Shown: one piece after another, positions 8,163 through 15,664 of the stretch
Layout: every line of letters begins with the position of its first letter
Position numbering within the stretch: position 1 is the first letter of the stretch
Source of the DNA: Gymnopus androsaceus JB14
Lineage: Eukaryota > Basidiomycota > Agaricomycetes > Agaricales > Omphalotaceae
DNA length: 15,664 nucleotides
Direction of reading: 5' to 3'
Assembly (NCBI GenBank): GCA_009733575.1
Contig: ML769904.1
Location: 20,428-36,091 of the forward strand
The notes under the pieces: model-generated
The model's database searches: none
What the model saw: the letters and a program-made list of their open reading frames with translations, nothing else
What the model was told of the DNA's origin: nothing
Position numbers and translations under genes: made by a program

Positions 8163-8240
8163 GGTGTTTTAGAGACAATGGTCACCCATGAGATCAATAT
8201 TGATATTTCACTCTCCTTTTCTTTCATTTATCATTTCTAG

Positions 8241-9435
8241 ATGGCTCAAGGGAAGGCAACTTCTGACGATATGTGCTGGACAGTTGTCCGCCTCTCTGGA
8301 CTGCACACTCCATCTGAAATTCGGGCTATTACGGGTGTCTCAATGAGAAATCAGCAGGCTATTATGAGAAGATTTCATTGCTTAGGCGATCCAACTGTCA
8401 TTCCTTTGCAACAACAAGGGAGGCCACGGCACTTGCGGGCTGATGAGGTTGCTGTCAGTGCTTTCTCAAGAGGCTAATATACCTTCTCTCAACATCGTTA
8501 TCCAGTTTATCCAAGGCACTGTCAATAAGGAATGTGATAAATACCTTGATGAGTTGAAAGATGATCTTGAAGCAATATATGGAAAAACCGTTTCACTTGT
8601 AACAAGCTGGAGGACACTGAGACGTGGAGGGTTTCGTATGAAGAAGGTATGTACCGTTTTCATTGTAATTTACTTTCTAATTGACCTTGTATATATTTTA
8701 GCTCACTCGGAAAGCAATAGAACGAAGCACATTGAAACGCACCAAATACACTGCTAGAATAGGCTCAAGATACACTTCAAACCAACTGGTATTTGTGGAC
8801 AAAAGTTCTGCTGATCAATGCACAATGTACCGTAACTATGCATGGGCTCTTTCGGGGAAGAGAGCAACTCGAAAGGCTTTTTTCATCCGGGGACAAAGGT
8901 ATGTATCTTGGTCTGATTCCTTGAAGGATCAAGCTCATGTTTGCTTTATAGATACTCTATTCTCCCGGCACTTTCCTTGGATGGAATCCTTGCTTTAGAT
9001 ATTGTCGAAGGGTCATTCAATAAGATTTCATTTGCAAAATTTGTTGATGGACTACTTGATCAGATGAATCCCTATCCTCAACCAAATTCAGTTGTAGTAA
9101 TGGATAACTGCCGTATTCACAAATTGCCAGAGATCCTTGATATGATCACAGACCGGTATGTCTTTGCTTATTACTTCTTTTTGTTGTTTTTGCTTAGTGA
9201 TATAACAGCAGCATGCGTTACGAATTCCTTCCTCCATATTCCCCCTGATTACAACCCTATTGAGTTAGCTTTCTCTGCTATCAAGGCTCATATCTGACGG
9301 AATGGTGGCATTTTGCGCACTGCAATGACTGAGGAAGATGATACAGATGTTTATCTTTTGTTGAATGAAGCTATTTGGACAGTCACTTCATTTGATGCTG
9401 CAGGTTGGTATGGACATTTGGGTTACTCAGTCTAA
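8241..9435 (+). pseudogene. Tc1/IS630-type DD34E transposase, intron-containing, inactivated
   Basis: Inferred exons are 8241-8447, 8506-8646, 8702-8898, 8952-9155 and 9209-9435. The introns are 58, 55, 53 and 53 nt with GT-AG ends, and phases join exactly. Residues 1-69 hold a helix-turn-helix region (TPSEIRAITGVSMRNQQAI) and residues 70-116 a second DNA-binding part (KTVSLVTSWRTLRRGGF). The DDE core follows: D149 in VFVDKSS (relatives usually have DES), D233 in VVVMDNCRIHK and E268 in DYNPIELAFSAIKAH, giving DD34E. Two lesions are visible: a one-base insertion in the CCCCCT run at 9241-9246, and TGA at 9295-9297 where CGA (KAHIRRNG) is expected. The frame then runs to TAA at 9433-9435. The enzyme would cut and paste the element at TA sites. 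An AG just before the ATG could be a 5'-UTR splice acceptor. Confidence 0.88.
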
Positions 9436-9511
9436 ATATTTACTATATGTACTATATGCCAAAAAGTATGTATGTAGGACTCGATCTGCAGTGTATGTAT
9501 AATACCTGATC
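9436..9511. other. Short gap between convergent transposon genes
   Basis: Only 76 bp separate the transposase stop from the companion-gene stop. The gap is AT-rich and would have to hold both 3' ends, so overlapping antisense transcripts are likely. Confidence 0.5.
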
Positions 9512-11726
9512 CTAACAATGTTCCTGAGCTTGTGCCTTCACATCCTTCTGAATCTTCATGATCATCTTGCTTGACTCCTTCTGGATGATCTCTGCAGTGC
9601 GTCGAGGCATTTCCGCACAAACCCTAAGTAGATTATCAACTGATATATCCTCCAAGTCTGAACACATGAGTATACTTGTCCTGCAAAAAGTTGGGAAAGA
9701 AGGAAGCAAAATTATGACCTCCTCGGCCTATGCGGACCCTTATCAAGATCTTGCAACCAAGCTTCGAGTGAAGGGAACAAGTCAAGACTTTCCATGATAT
9801 CAGGAGGATCTGAGCTCGGAAGTTCATCAATGTAATGACGCTTGTTAGCTGGTGGTCGAGAGGAATAGTCAAACCCACGATAGGCATGATGCTCCGTCTG
9901 CTGCCAATATGGAGGTGCATGTGAAGGTGCAGGATAGGTGCCAAATGGTGGTGGCGGAGGAGGTGGCGGAGGAGGATATGGATAGTGCAGCATATTATAT
10001 CCGCCAAACGGAGGATGTGGATATTGAATTGGATAGCTTCCGTGGTTAGCCACAGCAGGCATGGGCATAGCAGGCATCGGAGTAGGTGTCGGAGTACTTG
10101 GGGAGATCACTGATGCAGCTTGCGGGCTAGTTTGCGAGTACGAGGAGCAGCATCCATCAGTTTACCTGTCAAAACTTTCGGAGGAACTGTGGTTGACTGG
10201 TATCCCTTTTGCTGATATATTGTTAGCACACATGAAAATTGAATCAACAAAAACTTACCAGATACATCGCCCAACCAGTCAATAAATCTTTTGTGAAGGG
10301 AACATGTCCATCTTGTAGTTTCATACAACCATGAAGATTGTCTGGATGCTCCTCACACTTGTTATCTCGTTCAAGCTGTGCAACCCATTGTGTCATTCCT
10401 TTCTTGCCATGCGAATCATTGTCTGTATCACTTCCGCTGTCACTGTCTTGACAGGATCTCTTGCACTAAACTGGGATATTAGATGAGTAAAACCCGTTAC
10501 TCAAAATACACATACCTTCTTTGACTTCTCCTTATCCTTGCCCTTATCTTTACTCTTTTTCGCTGCACCATCAGAACTCTTAGGCTCCAGCAATTTGATT
10601 ATCACAGAGAATGATTTATCCTGCTTGCGACTTTTGCGAAGGAGCTCCTTGGCAGTAGATGCCTTTGGAGAACAGCTGGATCAGGTGAATACCCTCTGAG
10701 AGATGCTTGACTGCAGCACTTTTCCCTTCAGAGGAGAAAGAATAGCCAAGACAAAGGTTCTTCGGTAAAATGTTGAGCTTGTTGCTCATGACCTGCTCTG
10801 AAATCGGACCAAGAAGTATTGGAAGCAAAAGTGAGTGACTCTGATGCTCCGTCATATGGTACAAGAAATTCAAGGTCATAAGGTTCTTCAGTGGAACGTA
10901 AGTAAAAGTAACTGAAACAATGGAAGCCACTTACCATCTGACTCCGAATCTTCATCATTTTCTACATCCTCTTCCTCATCCATGTCCTCTTCATCCTCTG
11001 TAACCAGGTCTAGATTGCCGTCCTCTTCATCTTCCTCACCAACACATTCATTATCATCAGATCCAACAGCTGCAGTCAAATATCCTTGCAGATCATCTTT
11101 CCAGTTGCCACCATTCCATACTTCCGATTCTTCTAGTGCTTTGATACCGCCAGCTCGCCATATGGATTTAGCTGCATCAATGCATTCTGGACTAACCCTT
11201 GGGGGGTGGAGAAGGAGAAGTACTTGATTGGATGGACTGTGAAGTGGAGGACTGATCATGACCTGTCTGATCCTGAGTGCAGTGCTTAAGGATGGAAGGG
11301 TAACTGTGTGAAAGGCTAACTCACTACTACAACTACTCAAACTCAGTAGTAAGTGACAGAATGATACATCATGACTGGTAGAATAGAGATAAAAACTGAA
11401 ACATCTAAGATGAGTGAAGATCATAGACATCATGAGATGTCTAGATCATCAATAAAAAAGGGAGGGTTTGAAAGCTTCAACCTTACCCTTACCTCCATAC
11501 CTTGGTCAACGTTGACCCTACCTGTCCATCTTAGTGCCTTGCTCAAATTCGGAGTCGCAGCAGCCTTTGTGCCCTTTGCTGGTAGTTTGATCGTCCCAAT
11601 CTTTAGCCTGGAAGTCTTGGAACCTCCCTCGACCTTCCCAGCAGCCTTGGATTTCTTTTCAGCTTTCTTTTCTGCAATTTTTGCTTTCTTTTCAGCCTTA
11701 CGCTGTTTCTCAGTATTGTTGACCAT
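9512..11726 (-). pseudogene. Transposon companion gene: PB1-like / CHCH / SAM-like protein, frameshifted
   Basis: Inferred exons (minus strand) are 11493-11726, 10935-11272, 10516-10885, 10259-10465 and about 10212-9512, with introns of 220, 49, 50 and about 46 nt. The order of parts is: Lys/Ala-rich N-terminus (KQRKAEKKAKIAEKKAEKK); a segment ECIDAAKSIWRAGGIKALEE; a long Asp/Glu run; a beta-grasp or PB1-like stretch (YDLEFLVPYDGASESLTFAS to LCLGYSFSSEGK); a Lys-rich linker; QWVAQLERDNKCEEHPDN then HGCMKLQDGH, a possible zinc site; a Pro-rich linker (P10); and a SAM-like end (LFPSLEAWLQDLDKGP, then DNLLRVCAEMPRRTAEII). Frameshifts occur near 11201-11206, 10784-10800, 10660, 10120-10145, 9715-9735 and 9655. 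The ATG at 11726 may follow an upstream exon, because the frame stays open to about 11795. The role is unknown; location suggests a part in transposition or cargo function. Confidence 0.65.
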
Positions 11727-11913
11727 TGTTGCACCTGCTTGGCCAGAAAGTTCCTCAAAATTTACATGGCACCTGTAGAATATGTTGTAGATTCAGAAAT
11801 CACAATGACTTTTGTTTCTGTTGAAGAACCAAGTGAGTTTTGACTGAAAACAGTTCCAACAACATCAAATACATGAATTCTAACTATTGCATGCCATTTT
11901 TATCTAAGATATT

Positions 11914-12100
11914 TACTCTTCTAGCCTTGTGTCTGCAGATTGAGCTGCGGATTCAGGAAAAAAAAACCTTTTTGCGATTGAAGAAGAATTGAGCGAGTTA
12001 TGAATGAAAACAGTTGGAGCATTGCAAAACACGCAAAAATCAAACATATATCTTTCTCACATGAAAATTTGAGCCGCGCAAGCCTTTTTGAAAACAGCAA
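11914..12100 (-). repeat. Right terminal inverted repeat (187 bp)
   Basis: Inverted copy of 7976-8162. The outermost bases match exactly for 23 positions from the TA. Beyond the inner limit (AGAAGAGTA) only scattered similarity remains. Confidence 0.92.
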
Positions 12101-12102
12101 TA
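12101..12102. other. TA target-site duplication, right copy
   Basis: TA directly follows the transposon end (GAAAACAGCAA) and is followed by Copia sequence (AGTAATGGAC). See the left copy at 7974-7975. Confidence 0.88.
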
Positions 12103-15100
12103 AGTAATGGACTATGTGAAGTGCTTTATTGAGGTGATCTGGACTTGGATTGGCTGAGTATTGACTCATTTTTATGACAGTGAAATCGATGTCAGGGCGT
12201 GTGCCAAGCAATAGATACAATAAAGATCCAACAACTTGTTGAAACTTCTGTCGGAGTTTCGGATCGACTTTTCCATTGTTTTCACGAGGATTCCATGAAG
12301 AAGGTAATGGGGTGTGAGCGTCTTTAAAGTTTGACATCCCAAATCGTTTAATGATTTTATCGAGATAGTCACGTTGATCAAGGATCAACTTCTTTTTAGA
12401 TCGGTCTTGTTTAATGTGCATTCCTAGGAATTCTTTAGGTTCACCAAGATCGCGACATTCCCATGTTTTCATGAATTGCTCCTTTTTCTTCATTACCAGG
12501 GATTTGTCAGATCCCATGAAGAGAGCGTCATCTACATATACAATGGCAATTATGGTTTTGCCTTTTTCTTTGAAGGTGTATACACCGCCATCTGAACTAG
12601 TGCACTTGAATCCCAGTTTACCCATGGATCAATTCATTTCTTTCCACCAGGATAAGCCACTTTGTTTGAGACTGTATAATGAACAATGTAACCGCCAAAC
12701 CTTGGTTTTGTCCTTAACAAAACCTTTGGGTTGCTCCATATAGATCTCTTCATCAAGCTTGCCATACAAATAAGCCTGGATTTCCCAGTCTTCTAAAGCG
12801 GCTAAAGCGAGAAGAGTTCTTACAGTTTCAAATTGCGCAACTGGCGAAAACAACTCGTTATAATCAATACCAAATTGTTGTGAAAATCCTTTAGCAACAA
12901 GTCGGGCTTTGTAGCGACCGTCTTTCTTTTTATTAAAGACCCAATGACATTTGATTGGTTTACAACCGTGAGGGATTATGACTTCCTCAAATACTTTGCA
13001 TTTGCAGAGTCCGTCCAGTTCTTCTTTACATGCATTATCCCATTTTGCCTGTTCATCAGCAGAGAGATGCCAATAATGCCGAGTAGAACTCCAGGCGTCA
13101 GGTGTACTTGAAAGGAAACTTTTAAGTTCCATTTCATAAGTAAACAGAATCAATTGCAAAAGTAAGAAGTTCTGTAATTCTACTCCCCCTTCCTGAACTA
13201 TACGAGAGAAGTTAATCTCTTCAAACCATCGTTCTTTGTTACCACTATCATCATGATCTTCATCTTCCTGAATGGGAGATGCTGGTGGAGTGTCAAGATC
13301 TATAGGAGATGGATGATGATTGGGATCATTGATAGGTTGTGTACTTGTACTAGGCTTGTTTGGTTTAGGCACATTGACATGAACTTGATGTTTTTCTTCG
13401 ATCTTTTTATTTCGATCTACTTTTTGTCTAGTTCGAGTGTCATGAAGATTATCTTCTTTGACCTTTTGAGCTTGTTTTTTCCAAGTAGAAGCCTTGCAAA
13501 TATTTTTGCGAGTGGTAGGAATTAAACCAGGACAAATAGGAGCAGTTCGGGTGCGGACAGGATTTTTACTTTTCCATTCAGCAATAGCTTCCGGGTCGTA
13601 CCAAATAGATTTAGGTGGGACCGGTGGAGGCTGTTCGTGAGGAATTTCATTATCATGAGGGGTAGGAGAACGTGGATGTTCCAGACTATTTTCTCGTGAT
13701 GTGCGCCGAGATGTGGGTGCATTTGTATAAATGTCATTGGCATCATCCGGATCATTGTCAAAATTTCCTGGCTGTACAGGAGAATGATCTGGTTCATCGG
13801 GAGAAGTAAACGGAATATGACTAGGATCAAAAGGATCGTTGTCATCTGAAGATCCATCGTCAGCGGGATCATCAGTTGGTCGTGTTGGGGGTTTATCACT
13901 TGGTATGATAGGACTAGGTTTATTGGAGGGTTTATGACTCTTTTCAGATTCGTGTCAGCGTGGAAACCAATCTTCAATAAAGCAAGCTTGAGCACCATAG
14001 TATAGCGCGTTATTACTACGCATGAAGATATATCCTTTGCTTCCTGTGTCGTAACCGATGAAAATCATTGCTTCGGAATGCGGAGATAGTTTATTCTTCC
14101 GCTGTGCACGTGGAATGAACACGTATACACCACAACCAAATGTTCTGAAATAAGAAACATTGGGTTTGTTCCGTAAGAAGATTTCTATAGGTGTCTTCCA
14201 ATTCAATCAACGGATAGGAGTGTGGTTGTATACATGCATAGATGTGGAATATGAAAATTCCCACCAAGAATCAGGGCAGCAAGCGTGGAGTTGCATAGCT
14301 TCTGATTTATCTATTAGTGTGTGATGTATGCGTCCGGCATGACCGTTCTGTTGATGAACATGCGGTTGAGATTTATTAACCTCGATACCTTCCGTTTTGA
14401 GATAATTGATAAATTGATCCAATAAGAATTCTCCCCCTCGATCAATACGTATCTTTTTAATTTTACGTCCGGTTTGCTTTTCGGCCCATGCTTTAAATTG
14501 ATTAAAAGAAAGGAAAGCTTTGGACTTAAGACGTAGTTTGACCGAGTAAGCGTAAGAAGAACAATCATCCAAGAATGTGACTATATATTTATATTTGTGA
14601 TATGACTGAATCGGTAATTTGGTCAAATCAAAGTGCACAAGTTCTAGAGGATGTTTGGCACACTTAGATGAAGAGGGGTATGATTTCTGAGGTTCTTTAC
14701 CAATAACACAACCTTTACAGATGTGTTTCTCAGTGGGAATAGGTACTTTAGGAAGACCTTTGACATTAGCAGGAGCATGCTTAAGGATCTCATTGCCTGG
14801 ATGGGCAAATTGGTTATGCCACAAGTCGTAATCGATTGAAACCATATTGACTATTTGTGCTTCAGGATTCAACACGTCAGCGTGAAGCCAGTGGAGTGAA
14901 TCACTGGTATTATACGGTTTTCCAGTCATAATGATTTTACAGTCTGACTTATTGCGTATCTGACTTTGATCTCCATTAATGACTGTATAACAGCCATTTT
15001 GATTTAATTGACCAATTGAAATAAGGCGATGTGGGCTATCGGGCTGGTAATACACTGGGTGTAACTTAGTCGTGTGGGTAACACCTGTTCTATTTTCATG

Positions 15101-15569
15101 ACAAATATATACCGTTCCAGTGCCAAGTACATGCAAACGAGATTTCTTATCAGCAGATACAAGTGGAATTGGATTTCTCCATTCCTTGTAATCAGCGAAA
15201 TCCTCAATATTTGGAGTAAAGTGGTGTGAAGCGCCGGAATCAAGTAACCAAGACGTGTCATATGTTGTTGCTTGTATTCTTACATTATTCTCAGGTAGTT
15301 CCTTACTCTCAGTAATTGCATGCATAAAATTAATATATATTGCCTCATCAAGAGGCTCGGGACTAAGTACAGAATCAAATAAATAAGAACTAGTTGCATG
15401 GTACAAATGTTCGTGCAAAGTATTGTTATTTATAGTAGAAGATCTGTTTAGCCGATGCAATGAATTAGAGATTTTCTTTTTAAGGAAATTAAAAGGGACT
15501 TGCCAGTAAGAAGTACGTTCATCGCCAGATCCGTACATTTCTTCGTTGTAATCATTGATTCTGGCGAAG
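12103..15569 (-). pseudogene. Copia polyprotein: protease, integrase, reverse transcriptase (5' part)
   Basis: One frame runs from 15569 to 12103, broken only by TGA at 14207-14209, 13955-13957 and 12629-12631. Numbering from the Met at 15538, the protease motif is WLLDSGASHHF (D100-S101-G102). The integrase zinc site is H241, H246, C274, C277, and the catalytic core is D304 and D366, but the expected third Glu is Gly at 402 (QQNGHAGR instead of the usual AER). A low-complexity Pro/Asp-rich linker follows at about 13900-13400. RT shows WVFNKKKDGRYKARLVAKGF, ELFSPVAQFETVRTLLALAA and YVDDALF. In relatives WEIQALDVKTAYLYG carries the first RT aspartate; here the text is WEIQAYLYG, so five residues are gone at 12772/12773. 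The frame ends at HIVHYL against the transposon. Confidence 0.9.
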
Positions 15570-15664
15570 CTGTTAGAACGAGAGACTAGTTAGTCTCGAG
15601 TCTCAGACGGTTACGGTGGTAAACGACTATATATATTATAAGATTGATCTACCTGTTAGAACGA
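15570..15664 (-). repeat. 12-bp direct repeat flanking an 83-bp intron-like step in Copia
   Basis: CTGTTAGAACGA occurs at 15570-15581 and again at 15653-15664, 83 bp apart. In the coding sense the text is TCGTTCTAACAG, then GTAGATC..., then TCGTTCTAACAG, then CTTCGCC. The interval 15570-15652 therefore has GT..AG ends and carries an in-frame TAA. It may be a spliceable insertion or intron with a duplicated target. The upstream coding frame is outside the window. Confidence 0.45.

Larger units (their letters stand above)
7976..12100. mobile_element. Two-gene Tc1/IS630-type DNA transposon nested in Copia
   Basis: The 4125-bp element is bounded by inverted repeats of 187 bp and a TA duplication. 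It carries a plus-strand transposase gene (8241-9435) and a convergent minus-strand companion gene (9512-11726), with only 76 bp between their stop codons. TA targeting and a DD34E catalytic core place it in the Tc1/mariner superfamily. Most elements of that superfamily are 1-2 kb with one gene, so the extra gene and the length are notable. Both genes carry frameshifts, so this copy is non-autonomous now, although the terminal repeats are still about 95% identical. Confidence 0.9.
6835..15664 (-). mobile_element. Ty1/Copia LTR retrotransposon, degenerate, 5' end outside the window
   Basis: Reading from right to left, the order is protease, integrase, reverse transcriptase, RNase H, polypurine tract and 3' LTR. 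Integrase before RT is the Copia arrangement. The gag region and 5' LTR lie beyond 15664. The element is split by a 4125-bp DNA transposon at 7976-12100. At least four in-frame TGA codons, a frameshift and catalytic losses show that it is dead. The base just left of the LTR is 6834; the 5 bp there are GATGG, and the duplicate needed to confirm target-site duplication is not in the window. Confidence 0.9.

Noticed and set aside
8443..8505. Apparent frameshift in the transposase after residue 69
   Set aside because: A 58-nt GT..AG intron (8448-8505) joins ADE to FIQGTVNK in frame, matching relatives, so this is an intron and not a lesion.
9945..9980. GGTGGC/GGAGGA microsatellite
   Set aside because: It is the reverse strand of proline codons in the companion gene linker and needs no separate explanation.
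13522..13998. Minus-strand frame of 158 codons in the Copia linker
   Set aside because: It is another frame of the Copia polyprotein, whose own frame is open across this interval with the expected Pro/Asp-rich linker.

Overview
The window looks like accessory, transposon-rich DNA from a filamentous basidiomycete, most likely an agaricomycete mushroom. The evidence is the NACHT/WD40 NLR-like gene type, introns of about 49-58 nt with GT-AG ends and CTAAC-like branch sites, a Ty1/Copia retroelement, and an intron-bearing Tc1-type transposase of a kind common in mushroom genomes. Every substantial gene is damaged. No intact host gene, rRNA or functional tRNA was found.

Positions 1-3734 (minus strand) hold a broken NLR: a spliced N-terminal region, part of a NACHT domain with Walker B, and a WD40 array of almost identical 129-bp repeats running off the left edge. 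A roughly 726-bp AT-rich element with inverted ends (2194-2919) sits inside it. The Walker A part of the NACHT is absent at that point. Inside this element (2511-2604), and again just upstream of the NLR start (3772-3862), are two related tRNA-like sequences with A and B boxes that look like members of one SINE family.

Positions 3863-6834 contain little recognisable coding sequence. There are palindrome clusters, hairpins, a frameshifted minus-strand coding remnant (about 4958-5455) and a possible plus-strand coding tail (about 6644-6821) ending 13 bp before the next element.

Positions 6835-15664 are a Copia retroelement on the minus strand: 3' LTR, polypurine tract, RNase H, RT, integrase and protease, with the 5' end beyond the window. 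It carries several TGA stops and has lost key catalytic residues in RT, integrase and RNase H. A 4125-bp DNA transposon (7976-12100) lies in its RT/RNase H region, flanked by a TA duplication. Removing the insert and one TA rejoins the Copia reading frame exactly.

That DNA transposon is the most interesting object. It has 187-bp inverted repeats about 95% identical and two convergent intron-containing genes: a DD34E Tc1/IS630-type transposase (plus strand) and a larger companion gene (minus strand). The companion's product appears to combine a basic N-terminus, an acidic stretch, a beta-grasp/PB1-like domain, a Cys-His-Cys-His motif, a proline-rich linker and a SAM-like C-terminus. Both genes are now frameshifted.

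The layers give a relative order: Copia first, then the DNA transposon inside it; NLR first, then the inverted-repeat element inside it.
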